From Lacinutrix mariniflava (lineage in GTDB: Bacteria; Bacteroidota; Bacteroidia; Flavobacteriales; Flavobacteriaceae), in contig NZ_LIQG01000026.1 of the NCBI RefSeq assembly GCF_001418015.1, positions 620,001 through 684,000 on the forward strand: 64,000 bases of DNA, read 5' to 3'. A program made the translations under genes and the position numbers. Below are positions 35,185 through 43,286 of this stretch, one piece after another. Each line of letters starts with the position of its first letter. Within the stretch, counting starts at the first letter, position 1. The notes below the pieces were generated by a model that was not told the origin of the DNA, searched no databases, and was given only the letters and a program-made list of their open reading frames with translations.

Positions 35185-35778
35185 ATGATTACTAAAGCAG
35201 AGTTATTAAAATGTTCTATTTCAAAATTTACGCAATTTGGTAGCAAACATGTTACTTTAGACGAGATAGCAAATACGCTTGGTATATCAAAAAAAACAAT
35301 TTATACGTTTTTTAATAACAAAGAAGACTTAGTTATATCTAGTATTGAAAGTTTATTAAATGAGTATAGAGACGATATAAATGGGATTGTTAATAGCAAT
35401 GGTAAAGATCCTATTTTATGTGTTATATTAATTTACCGTAGAGGGTTTGAGTATTTAAAATACTTTAAGCCCTCTTTTTTATTTGGATTGCAAAAGTACT
35501 ACCCAAAAGCAGCTGATTTGGTAGATGATTTTACCGAAGAATTATCAAACGATATCGTTTACAAGCTTCTTAAAAATGCAAAAGAATCTGGTGATATTAA
35601 ACAAGATCTTAATATAGAATTGATGACCAAAGTCTATTTTTTTAGGATTGATAACCTTATATTTAAGAAGAATAATTTGTTTGAATTGTATCCAAAAGAA
35701 GAGTTGTTTAAGTATTTAGTGATCTATAATTTAAAAGGTGTAATTACAAGTAACTATTCTAATTCTTATTTTGAATAG
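35185..35778 (+). CDS. TetR-family transcriptional regulator
   Basis: The 197-residue protein has an N-terminal TetR helix-turn-helix (about residues 5-50, HVTLDEIANTLGISKKTIYTFFNNKEDLV) and a variable helical ligand-binding domain. It closes the RND operon, 11 bases after the channel gene. The operon thus carries two regulators, a MarR/GbsR type at the front and a TetR type at the rear, which could give control by two ligands. Its own operator is not obvious. Confidence 0.92.
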   Translation: MITKAELLKCSISKFTQFGSKHVTLDEIANTLGISKKTIYTFFNNKEDLVISSIESLLNEYRDDINGIVNSNGKDPILCVILIYRRGFEYLKYFKPSFLFGLQKYYPKAADLVDDFTEELSNDIVYKLLKNAKESGDIKQDLNIELMTKVYFFRIDNLIFKKNNLFELYPKEELFKYLVIYNLKGVITSNYSNSYFE

Positions 35779-35783
35779 TTTAG

Positions 35784-35791
35784 TATTTTTG
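35784..35791 (+). promoter_or_regulatory. -7 box just before the 131-residue protein gene
   Basis: TATTTTTG matches TAnnTTTG but ends only 4 bases before the start codon at 35796. If used, the transcript would be almost leaderless. Confidence 0.35.
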
Positions 35792-35795
35792 CAAT

Positions 35796-36191
35796 ATGAA
35801 AAAAGACATTGACATTCCAAAAGTTGAAGGCGTTTACGTTGCTATTGTAAACGAGTACAACGACATTTATAAAACTCAAGATTGGAACGCTTATATAATT
35901 AATGATAAAGATGTTGATTTAGAAATGGTGCTTATTGTTACTAGTGGTTATTCTGAAAAGAAAATGACTTCTATTTTTAGAAAAAAACTAGACAAGCTTC
36001 CTAAAAAAAGTTACGCTAAAATAGAATTGATGCAGGAAGACTTATTTGCGCTTAACAATCAATTTAAGGTTACTTTTTTTCAGGATAATAAAATGTTCGA
36101 TAAAACATATACTTTTAGAAAAAACACGATTAATCTGCAGGCTTTACAGGCTCTTCCTTTAATGGAAGCACGTGGTGTTTTGGTAAAGTAG
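35796..36191 (+). CDS. Small conserved protein of unknown function
   Basis: The 131-residue soluble protein starts MKKDIDIPKVEGVYVAIVNE and is rich in lysine and beta-type sequence (DWNAYIINDKDVDLEMVLIVTSG). I recall close relatives across Flavobacteriaceae, some of them labelled phenylalanyl-tRNA synthetase alpha subunit. That label is not credible, because the protein is far too short and has no class II synthetase motifs. There is no signal peptide, membrane helix or cysteine. It sits between the efflux operon and a Crp/Fnr gene. Function unknown. Confidence 0.78.
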   Translation: MKKDIDIPKVEGVYVAIVNEYNDIYKTQDWNAYIINDKDVDLEMVLIVTSGYSEKKMTSIFRKKLDKLPKKSYAKIELMQEDLFALNNQFKVTFFQDNKMFDKTYTFRKNTINLQALQALPLMEARGVLVK

Positions 36192-36240
36192 ATTATTTAG
36201 ATACTTTTACATTAGATTGTAAAACCTAATTAATAAAAGT

Positions 36241-36822
36241 ATGGACAACAATAAGTTAATAGAATATCTAGAAACCTTTGGAGCTTTAACAAGTAAAGAT
36301 AAGCTGTGTCTAATAGACAATGTCGAGTTTAAAGCGTACAAAGCTGGAGACGTGTTTTTGCATACTGGAAAAATAGCTAATCAAGTTGGTTTTATTATCG
36401 AAGGTGTATTTCGATATTTTTTTTACGATGGTCAAGGTAACGAGATTACATCGTATTTTATGTCTGAAAGCCAATTTGTAACCAATATTACTAGCTTTAA
36501 CGAGTACACGTTTAGTTCTGGAACTATTGCCGCAGAGACCGATTGTCTTGTATTAATTATAGATAGAAAAGGTTGGGAGTTGTTTGCAGAGCAAATTGAA
36601 AACTGGAATAGTATTATTTCAAAAATCACCTCAAAGACGTTGTTGGAAAAAACTAATTTTCAGCGCCGGCTAATAAACCAAGATGCTAAAGCTTCTTATT
36701 TAAGTTTGTTAGAACAAAATCCATCCATTATAAATAGAGTACCTCAAACTCATATTGCTTCATTTCTAGGAATAACAAAATTCTCGTTAAGTAGAATTCG
36801 TAATCAAATAGCTAATAAATAG
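36241..36822 (+). CDS. Crp/Fnr-family transcriptional regulator
   Basis: The 193-residue protein has a cyclic-nucleotide-binding-like N-terminal domain (about residues 15-115, with FKAYKAGDVFLHTGKIANQVGFIIEGVFRYFF). A C-terminal winged helix follows (about 150-190, VPQTHIASFLGITKFSLSRIRNQ). There are no N-terminal cysteines for an Fnr-type cluster, and the phosphate-binding RxE pattern of true cAMP receptors is not seen, so the ligand is unknown. Two inverted repeats lie between this gene and the following hydrolase gene and are candidate operators. Confidence 0.9.
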   Translation: MDNNKLIEYLETFGALTSKDKLCLIDNVEFKAYKAGDVFLHTGKIANQVGFIIEGVFRYFFYDGQGNEITSYFMSESQFVTNITSFNEYTFSSGTIAAETDCLVLIIDRKGWELFAEQIENWNSIISKITSKTLLEKTNFQRRLINQDAKASYLSLLEQNPSIINRVPQTHIASFLGITKFSLSRIRNQIANK

Positions 36823-36827
36823 TATTA

Positions 36828-36860
36828 GTTGTCATTTGGCAACGGATAACATTGCTATCC
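36828..36860. promoter_or_regulatory. Two adjacent inverted repeats, candidate Crp/Fnr operators
   Basis: GTTGTCATTTGGCAAC (36828-36843) is an imperfect palindrome with GTTGnCA/TGnCAAC half-sites. It abuts GGATA-N7-TATCC (36844-36860). Both lie between the Crp/Fnr gene and the hydrolase gene, 38-70 bases before the latter's start. Autoregulation and control of the hydrolase are plausible but unproven. Confidence 0.45.
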
Positions 36861-36897
36861 TTTAGATATTTGTATCATAATAATTAATAAAACTATT

Positions 36898-38673
36898 ATG
36901 AAAAAAATATTAAAAGTAATTGGCAGTATTCTAGTACTTCTTATAGTTGGAATAGGGATAATCTATTTCTTTTTTCCTCAAAAAATTGTAGATTTCACCT
37001 ACTCTCAAAATGCAAGTGCAGCGAAATTAACAGCTGAGACAATAACTGTTAATGGTTATAATACTCATTATTATACAAACAATAATACTACTGCAAAAGA
37101 TACATTAGTATTGCTTCATGGACTTGGTGATGATAAAAATAGCTTTGTGCAATCGGCTGCATTTTTAACTAACGATTATTATTTAATTATTCCAGATCTT
37201 TTAGCTTCGGGAGAGAATGAAAAAGATAACACTTCAGATTTAAGCATTAAAGGTCAAGTCGATTTTTTAAATCAGTTTTTAACCAATTTAAAAGTTGAAA
37301 ATTTTAGTCTAGCAGGAAACTCTATGGGAGGACATGTGGCTGCTGCTTATGCTATTGCATATCCCAAAAAAGTAAATGCGTTAGTACTTTTAAATGCACC
37401 AGGTTTAACGTTAGATGATCATGTTGTGTATTCTGGATTTGGTAGTGTTTTAAAAGATGAAACCGATTTAAACGCTGTTTTGTCTCGCGTATTTTATAAA
37501 GTGCCAGATTTACCTGGTCCTATAAAAAAAATGTACATCTCTCAAATTAATGAGAGTCGCGATTTTTTAAACAATAATATTATTCCTCAAATAAAAAACG
37601 GTCAATATTTTGATTTAAAAAATAACATAAACCAAATAAAAGCGCCAACTTTAATTCTTTGGGGGAAACACGATGCTGTTGTAAAGTTTAATGTAGCAGA
37701 GCGTTACAAAAGAGATATACCATTATCTGAAATCGAAATTATAGAAAATGCTTCACATTCGCCACAATTAGAAGTGCCAGAAGTTGTAGCAACAAGTATT
37801 AACAGTTTTATTCAAAATAAAAGTAAACAAATGAAAGCAGCAGCACCAACAACTAGAGAACAACATTTAGCTAAAGTACAATTGCACAGATGGTATCAGT
37901 TATATGAAAGAGAGATGAATGAGAAACGTATAAACAATCAATTAGATATTTTAGACGATGCTATTTATATGAAATCTGCTGCAGGTGAAATGAAAGGAAA
38001 AGCGAATTATCCTGAAAGATTGACGGCTTATAAAGGTTGGCAAAATGCACACCATGTAGAGCATGTAAATGTTACAACTATAGAAGATGGATTAAAATTA
38101 GAAGCAGATATTAGGTATCAAAATATAAGACCAGATGGTGAAAAGAAAAGTTACACGATACATTACAACACGAAACTGATTAATGGTGAGGATTATTTAC
38201 CTAAGTTTTCGTCTATTGAAATAACGCCTACAGGAGAAACTAATGATAACTTTGAAGATGCTTATGGAACTAACAGAGTAAAGTCTTTAATGTATTACTG
38301 GATTGCATCTATGGAAAACCTAGATGGAGATGTTTCACCTTTTAAGGAGGTTTTAGCAGATGGTTTTGTGTTGAATTTTTCTACGCAAAGTAGAATGACT
38401 TCTATTAAAGAATTAGAGACATGGTTAAAAGGGACGCCAATACAGTTGTCTAATAGCGAGCATTATCCTAAGCATTTTGAAGTGAAACAAATTATTGAAA
38501 ATGAGTTTGAAATGAAGGTAGAGTTCTATTGGAAAGGACAATCTAAAGATGGAAAAAAACTAGAAGCTACAACACAGCACACTTGGTATGTTTTAGATAA
38601 CCCAAACGATAGGTTTGCTAAAATTTTAAAGGTAGATGTTGTGCAAACCGTGCCTTTAAAAGTGTTAGAATAA
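36898..38673 (+). CDS. Membrane-anchored alpha/beta-hydrolase with NTF2-like C-terminal extension
   Basis: The 591-residue protein has an N-terminal membrane helix (about residues 5-24, IGSILVLLIVGIGIIYFFF). An alpha/beta-hydrolase domain follows (about 40-310) with the LVLLHGLGDDKNSF oxyanion segment, the nucleophile elbow GNSMGG, LILWGKHDAVV (acid) and the catalytic histidine in ENASHSPQLEVP. The last 270 residues or so are separate. They contain helix-plus-sheet patterns that look like one or two SnoaL/NTF2-like domains (QLHRWYQLYEREMNEKRIN and later MYYWIASMENLDGDVSPF). I know of no named family with this combination. The substrate is unknown. A Crp/Fnr gene and two inverted repeats lie just upstream. 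Confidence 0.85.
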   Translation: MKKILKVIGSILVLLIVGIGIIYFFFPQKIVDFTYSQNASAAKLTAETITVNGYNTHYYTNNNTTAKDTLVLLHGLGDDKNSFVQSAAFLTNDYYLIIPDLLASGENEKDNTSDLSIKGQVDFLNQFLTNLKVENFSLAGNSMGGHVAAAYAIAYPKKVNALVLLNAPGLTLDDHVVYSGFGSVLKDETDLNAVLSRVFYKVPDLPGPIKKMYISQINESRDFLNNNIIPQIKNGQYFDLKNNINQIKAPTLILWGKHDAVVKFNVAERYKRDIPLSEIEIIENASHSPQLEVPEVVATSINSFIQNKSKQMKAAAPTTREQHLAKVQLHRWYQLYEREMNEKRINNQLDILDDAIYMKSAAGEMKGKANYPERLTAYKGWQNAHHVEHVNVTTIEDGLKLEADIRYQNIRPDGEKKSYTIHYNTKLINGEDYLPKFSSIEITPTGETNDNFEDAYGTNRVKSLMYYWIASMENLDGDVSPFKEVLADGFVLNFSTQSRMTSIKELETWLKGTPIQLSNSEHYPKHFEVKQIIENEFEMKVEFYWKGQSKDGKKLEATTQHTWYVLDNPNDRFAKILKVDVVQTVPLKVLE

Positions 38674-38745
38674 ATATTAAAAAAGAAGGATTACCTTGGT
38701 AAGTAAACTTGAAATTTGTGGTTAAAAAAAACTTTAGTAAATACA

Positions 38746-38825
38746 TGCGTTAAGGATTGAAACGGCATCCTTTTTTGAGGTACGATAAAAAGATATAGTA
38801 GAAAGCCTGACCTTTAGGTAACGCT
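38746..38825 (-). repeat. Dispersed repeat with inverted ends, copy 2
   Basis: On the minus strand this stretch reads AGCGTTACC at one end, then AAGGTCAGGCT, a T-run, TGCCGTTTCAATCCTTAACGCA. The same blocks in the same order occur on the plus strand at 18828-18933. The copies are diverged and differ in length by about 26 bases, mostly in the middle. It lies downstream of gpsA, just past that gene's terminator. Confidence 0.7.
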
Positions 38826-38855
38826 AAAAAAAATAAATCCCTTTTTTCAAAGGGA
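38826..38855 (-). terminator. Intrinsic terminator of gpsA
   Basis: On the minus strand, a 7-bp stem TCCCTTT / AAAGGGA with a GAAA loop is followed by TTTATTTTTTTT. It lies just after the gpsA stop codon. Confidence 0.8.
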
Positions 38856-38860
38856 CTATT

Positions 38861-39862
38861 TTAATCTAATTTATCTGTTAATTTTTTAAACACTTTTTTT
38901 GCATCTTTACCTTCATATAATATATCGTAAACAGCTTCAATTATTGGTAAGCGTGTTTTTTTTACATTTTTTTTGTTAAGTAAATGTGCGCTTTTTGAAG
39001 CGTAGTAACCTTCGGCAACCATACTCATTTCCATTTGTGCAGATTTTACTGTGTAGCCTTTGCCAATCATGTTTCCAAACATACGGTTTCTAGAGAATGT
39101 AGAGTAACCTGTAACTAATAAATCGCCTAAGTAAGCCGAGTTGTTTATGTTACGTTTCATTTTGTGCATTTTCTTTATAAAGCGTTTCATTTCGCGTATA
39201 GCATTGCTCATTAATACACTTTGAAAATTATCTCCATAGCCTAAACCATGTGCTATACCTGCGGCAATAGCATATATGTTTTTAAGCATAACAGCGTATT
39301 CTGTACCAATAACATCGTCGCTAGTTTTTGTTTTTATATAGTCGCTCGATAAAGCATCGGCAATGGCTTGTGCTTTTTTCTGGTCTACACAAGATATTGT
39401 TAAGTAAGAGAGACGCTCTAAAGCAACCTCTTCTGCATGACAAGGCCCAGCAATAACAGCGATGTTTTCAAAAGGAATTTTATAGCTATCATGAAAATGT
39501 TCGCCTAATAGTTTTCCTGTTTCAGGAAGGATACCTTTTACGGCAGAGACTACTGTTTTATTCGTGATATCTACAGTTAATTTTTCTAATTCTGAATGTA
39601 TAAATGCAGATGGTACTACAAAAATAAGTACATCAGCATACTCAGCCATTTCATTAATATCGTTGCTTAATTTAAGTTGTTCTAAGTGAAATTCTACCGA
39701 ACTTAAATACGTAGGATTGTGCTGTTCTTTAAGCAAGTGTTCTTTAGTATAAACACTTCTCATGTACCAACCTACCTTTTCTTGGTTCTCACATAGCATT
39801 TTAACTATGGCAGTTGCCCAACTACCAGATCCAAATACAGCATATTTTAATTCTTTACCCAT
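38861..39862 (-). CDS. gpsA: NAD(P)-dependent glycerol-3-phosphate dehydrogenase
   Basis: GpsA makes sn-glycerol-3-phosphate from dihydroxyacetone phosphate for phospholipid synthesis. The protein is 333 residues from the chosen start. It carries the NAD-binding motif YAVFGSGSWATAI, the ALKNIYAIAAGIAHGLGYGDN catalytic region (as MLKNIYAIAAG here) and GDLLVTGYSTFSRN. An upstream in-frame ATG at 39928 would add 22 residues that are hydrophobic and unlike the family. MGKELKYAVFGSG at 39862 is the better start. It has a strong terminator. Confidence 0.95.
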   Translation of the reverse strand: MGKELKYAVFGSGSWATAIVKMLCENQEKVGWYMRSVYTKEHLLKEQHNPTYLSSVEFHLEQLKLSNDINEMAEYADVLIFVVPSAFIHSELEKLTVDITNKTVVSAVKGILPETGKLLGEHFHDSYKIPFENIAVIAGPCHAEEVALERLSYLTISCVDQKKAQAIADALSSDYIKTKTSDDVIGTEYAVMLKNIYAIAAGIAHGLGYGDNFQSVLMSNAIREMKRFIKKMHKMKRNINNSAYLGDLLVTGYSTFSRNRMFGNMIGKGYTVKSAQMEMSMVAEGYYASKSAHLLNKKNVKKTRLPIIEAVYDILYEGKDAKKVFKKLTDKLD

Positions 39863-39994
39863 AAACTTGATGCGATTATATAACAAAACTACGGAATTAA
39901 TAATTATTAATAAGAAGCTTGAAACCATGTAGTTAATGTTTTTGGCACAGCTTTTGAAATTAGTCTAGTATCAATCCTTTAAAATGAAACGATT

Positions 39995-40951
39995 ATGAAG
40001 ACATTAAAATTACTTTCGATATTTGCCTTAATGACAACATTGCTAACGTCTTGTTATACTGAAGTTATAGTAGAAGACGACTACGTAAATAATACAACAC
40101 CAGCGATATCTGTAAATCAATTATTAAATGCTTACGAATTATGGTATGTAGATGTTAACGAAACAATTGGTTATGGAGAGTCTCCATTTTTACAAATAGC
40201 CTTTACGGTTTCTTTTAGAAATGGAACACTATATGCAAACAATAATTTAGTTGGTATTGGTAGTCAAGGGAATGGATTTGGAATACCAATAGGAGGTTAT
40301 AATGCCTATGATATGATTTTAGATATCGATCATGATATAGATGGTTATGATAGTTTTGATGTCTATCAAGTAGATAATAATACTATTGAATTATACAATC
40401 CGTTTAACGATACGTCTTATTTTTTAAATGGATACCAACGCTCTAATTTTGATTATGATTATGTTTTTTATGATAATATCCAATATTTTATGCAAGAATA
40501 CGAAGCTTGGGAAAAAACATATACTAGCGATTATGGTGCGTTAAACGAATTTGATAACGAAAACTTCTTACAGTTTTTATCTGGAGGGAACGATAATACG
40601 TTTAGAAGTTCTCAAGACCAATATGGAACAAACCCAAATAATTTATATTGGGATTTTACAGGAAACTATGGAGTAGGTGATGTTAATGGTAATATGTACT
40701 TAAAAACGTTAACTTTAGATTACGATTATTTTGATAATGAACTTTTTAAATTAAGTGTTATTAATGATCAGAAAATTGAGTTGCTTCACACAGATTCTGG
40801 TACAGTATACGAGTTTACAGGTAGAGGCTATATTGAATATTTAAAAGAGGGAACTGCTTTAAATAAGTCTAAAACCTCTGCAGAAAAGAAGCGTAAGCAA
40901 CGAAAAGATAAAAAGGAAAACAGTAGGGATAATACTCGATTACAAGCATAA
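39995..40951 (+). CDS. Lipoprotein of unknown function
   Basis: The 318-residue protein has a lipoprotein signal (IFALMTTLLTSCYTEV, lipidated cysteine near residue 20). The mature part is acidic and rich in tyrosine, aspartate and asparagine (for example DYDYVFYDNIQYF and DIDHDIDGYDSFDV). It has a highly basic tail (residues about 290-318, with KKRKQRKDKKENSRDN). No domain is recognised. The contrast between acidic body and basic tail is striking. It stands alone, divergent from gpsA. Confidence 0.78.
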   Translation: MKTLKLLSIFALMTTLLTSCYTEVIVEDDYVNNTTPAISVNQLLNAYELWYVDVNETIGYGESPFLQIAFTVSFRNGTLYANNNLVGIGSQGNGFGIPIGGYNAYDMILDIDHDIDGYDSFDVYQVDNNTIELYNPFNDTSYFLNGYQRSNFDYDYVFYDNIQYFMQEYEAWEKTYTSDYGALNEFDNENFLQFLSGGNDNTFRSSQDQYGTNPNNLYWDFTGNYGVGDVNGNMYLKTLTLDYDYFDNELFKLSVINDQKIELLHTDSGTVYEFTGRGYIEYLKEGTALNKSKTSAEKKRKQRKDKKENSRDNTRLQA

Positions 40952-41123
40952 AGATAATAGTAAAGTTAAGAAACTGTTTAATTGATAGACATTAAGCAGT
41001 TTCTTTTTGCTTTATACCGATTTTTATGATAATAATAAGAGTGATAAGTTGCAATTGATGAAGATTTTTTCCAACTTTACAATAGTACGTTTAACAATTA
41101 ATACATAAAAACAAATACAAATT

Positions 41124-41609
41124 ATGGGATTATTTTCATTCATTAAAAATGCAGGTGCTAAAGTTTTTGGAATAGGAAAAACAGATGCTGAAGAAGTTGC
41201 TGAAGCTGCTGCTGCAGAGGTAAAATTAGAAGAGGCTGCTGCAAGAAAATTAGAAGAAACAATTAGAGATTTAGATTTAAAAGTTGAAGGACTAATTATA
41301 CACATTGATGATGATGCTGCAACTATTTCTGGATTGGCATACAATCAAGCAACACGTGAAAAAGCTATATTAGTAGTAGGGAACAGTAATGGTATTGCTA
41401 CTGTAGACGATAAAATGACTGTTGAGCACGTGGAGCCAGAAGCACAGTTTCACACTGTTGTAAGCGGAGATACTTTAGGTAAGATTGCAAAGAAGTTTTA
41501 TGGTAACGCCATGAAGTATCCTGCAATTTTTGAAGCTAACAAACCAATGTTAGAGGATCCAGATAAAATTTATCCAGGACAAGTATTGCGTATTCCTGCT
41601 TTAGACTAG
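41124..41609 (+). CDS. BON-LysM protein (Kbp/YgaU-like)
   Basis: The 161-residue protein has an N-terminal amphipathic alanine/glutamate-rich stretch, a BON domain (about residues 45-100, LKVEGLIIHIDDDAATISGLA) and a C-terminal LysM domain (about 110-158, HTVVSGDTLGKIAKKFYG). This is the layout of E. coli YgaU/Kbp, a K+-binding cytoplasmic protein. No signal peptide is seen, which fits a cytoplasmic location. The gene ends with a strong terminator. The K+ role is by family resemblance only. Confidence 0.9.
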   Translation: MGLFSFIKNAGAKVFGIGKTDAEEVAEAAAAEVKLEEAAARKLEETIRDLDLKVEGLIIHIDDDAATISGLAYNQATREKAILVVGNSNGIATVDDKMTVEHVEPEAQFHTVVSGDTLGKIAKKFYGNAMKYPAIFEANKPMLEDPDKIYPGQVLRIPALD

Positions 41610-41630
41610 AAACATATAATATATTACATA

Positions 41631-41663
41631 AAAAAGCCAACTCGAGAGAGTTGGCTTTTTTTC
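41631..41663 (+). terminator. Intrinsic terminator after the BON-LysM gene
   Basis: Stem AAGCCAACTC / GAGTTGGCTT with a GAGA loop and a T-run; an A-run on the left may allow use from the other strand too. Confidence 0.9.
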
Positions 41664-42008
41664 GCTATTAATCAAAAATAACAAATAATACCTAAAAATT
41701 ATTTGCTAAGAGTAAACTTTAAATAGATTAGAAATTACTAATTATTAAAGTATGTTGTTTTGCTTTTATAAAACATCTAAAAAAGAGATGTTGTAACTAA
41801 TTCTATTTCAAAATTAGAATAAAGTAAGAGTGCTCACAAAATTATTTTCCATGATTTTGTGCATTTCATCGAAAAAGAGCGATTTTGTTCAATTTGCGTT
41901 ACGGTAAAAACCGTAATTATTTTCGTTTGTAGGAATTGGTTTCAGGTTTTGTAGTAGTTTATCTTTAAAAAGATAAAATCAGGCATAATTTTAAAGCTGA
42001 ATTTCGGG
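41664..42008. other. 345-base gene-free stretch with several hairpins
   Basis: Between the terminator of the BON-LysM gene and the end of nadD there is no credible gene. The stretch contains several inverted repeats in a row: CAAATA/TATTTG (41683-41705); a 14-bp stem with two single-base bulges (41716-41751); AACATCT/AGATGTT (41772-41792); CACAAAAT/ATTTTGTG (41835-41861); TTACGGT-AAAA-ACCGTAA (41899-41916); and TTTATCTTT/AAAGATAAA (41958-41977). The region is AT-rich, so some of these may be by chance. None has a clear T-run, so they are not evident terminators. Confidence 0.5.
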
Positions 42009-42587
42009 CTATTTGTAAAAATTCATCTCATCTAAATACTCCCAAACGTTTATTGGTAATAAAGGTTTAATGTTTTTACCCTCTTTAATTGCTTTTCTAA
42101 TCATGGTTGAAGAAATTTCCATGATTGGAGCATCTACCTTATGGATTTTTTTATGTTCACTAAATTGAGTGTCCGTTGTGCCTTCAGAAATTCTAGGATA
42201 AACATAGATGTTATGATTCTCTAAGATAATTTCGTAGTTTTTCCATTTATGGAAGCTCTTTAAATTATCTTCTCCCATAATTAAAGAAAACTGGTAGTCT
42301 GGATGTTTTTCTTGTAAATATGTAAGTGTATTTATGGTATAGTTTGGTTGTGGTAAATTAAATTCAATATTACTTTCCTTTAACTTATCGTAGTCTTTAG
42401 TCGCAAGATATACCATTTCCAAACGCTGAAAATTATCTAATAGCGTGCTTTTCTTTTTAAAAGGATTGTGTGGCGTCACTACAAACCAAATTTGGTCTAA
42501 ATCGCTATTCTCTACTAATTGATTGGCAATAATTAAGTGTCCAATATGGATTGGGTTAAAAGAACCGAAGTAGAGACCTATTTTCAT
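42009..42587 (-). CDS. nadD: Nicotinate-nucleotide adenylyltransferase
   Basis: NadD adenylates nicotinate mononucleotide in NAD synthesis. The 192-residue protein has the N-terminal GLYFGSFNPIHIGHL motif (nucleotide-binding HxGH) and the C-terminal ISSTMIRKAI motif (SxTxxR), with VTPHNPFKKK between. Length is normal. It follows gmk by 12 bases on the same strand. The order yicC, gmk, nadD on the minus strand is a likely operon. Confidence 0.96.
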   Translation of the reverse strand: MKIGLYFGSFNPIHIGHLIIANQLVENSDLDQIWFVVTPHNPFKKKSTLLDNFQRLEMVYLATKDYDKLKESNIEFNLPQPNYTINTLTYLQEKHPDYQFSLIMGEDNLKSFHKWKNYEIILENHNIYVYPRISEGTTDTQFSEHKKIHKVDAPIMEISSTMIRKAIKEGKNIKPLLPINVWEYLDEMNFYK

Positions 42588-42599
42588 GCTAGTATGATG

Positions 42600-43202
42600 T
42601 TATTTTTCAGTTTCTGTTATCAAAAAATGGCCAACTATATTTTCTGCTTCTTGTAAGGCTTTTTCTAAATTATCGTTTTCAATAATAACATCAAAAAGAG
42701 GAGCGGTAGCTAACTCTGCACTTGCTTTTGCTACGCGCATGTTAATTTTATCGTCGCTTTCTGTTTTTCTTTTCTTAAGCCTAATCTTTAGTTCGTCTAT
42801 ACTAGGCGGCTTTACAAAAATGGCTATCGTTTGCTCAGGGAATTTTCGTTTTATACGTAAACCACCAGAAACATCAATATCGAAAATAACGTTTTTGCCT
42901 AAAGCCCAAAGTCTTTCGACTTCCGTTTTTAAGGTGCCATAGAAATTATCTCTATAAACTTCTTCCCACTCTAAAAAATCGTCGTCTTTTATATGCTGCT
43001 TAAAATCGTTAGCAGATAAAAAGTAATAGTCTTCTGCATGAACTTCTGTACCTCTTTTCTCGCGAGAAGTAGCAGAAATAGAAAACGCTAGATTTAATGT
43101 GTCTTGTTTTAGTAAGTGTCTAACAATAGTTGTTTTTCCAGAGCCAGATGGAGCAGAGAATACAATTAGTTTACCTTGTTTTTTTAGAACTTTGTTACTC
43201 AA
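42600..43202 (-). CDS. gmk: Guanylate kinase
   Basis: Gmk phosphorylates GMP to GDP. The 200-residue protein has the P-loop FSAPSGSGKTTI (about residues 15-26), SATSREKRGTEVHAEDYYFL (GMP-binding part) and the IFDIDVSGGLRIK segment. Length is normal. It lies between yicC and nadD on the minus strand, with 84 bases to yicC and 12 bases to nadD. Identification is secure. Confidence 0.97.
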   Translation of the reverse strand: MSNKVLKKQGKLIVFSAPSGSGKTTIVRHLLKQDTLNLAFSISATSREKRGTEVHAEDYYFLSANDFKQHIKDDDFLEWEEVYRDNFYGTLKTEVERLWALGKNVIFDIDVSGGLRIKRKFPEQTIAIFVKPPSIDELKIRLKKRKTESDDKINMRVAKASAELATAPLFDVIIENDNLEKALQEAENIVGHFLITETEK

Positions 43203-43286
43203 AATTTATGCTTTTAATGTACTCTTTGGTACTCGTTTAGATATTTTACTCGTCTTTGTTCTTTTTTTTGTAAGCTCTTTATTATG

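Noticed and set aside
35796-36191. Phenylalanyl-tRNA synthetase alpha subunit (a label I recall for relatives)
   Set aside because: The protein has 131 residues and none of the class II synthetase motifs; the label is almost surely a propagated error.
41024-41344. 106-codon serine/alanine-rich frame on the minus strand
   Set aside because: It is antisense to the alanine- and glutamate-rich start of the BON-LysM gene; a composition artefact.
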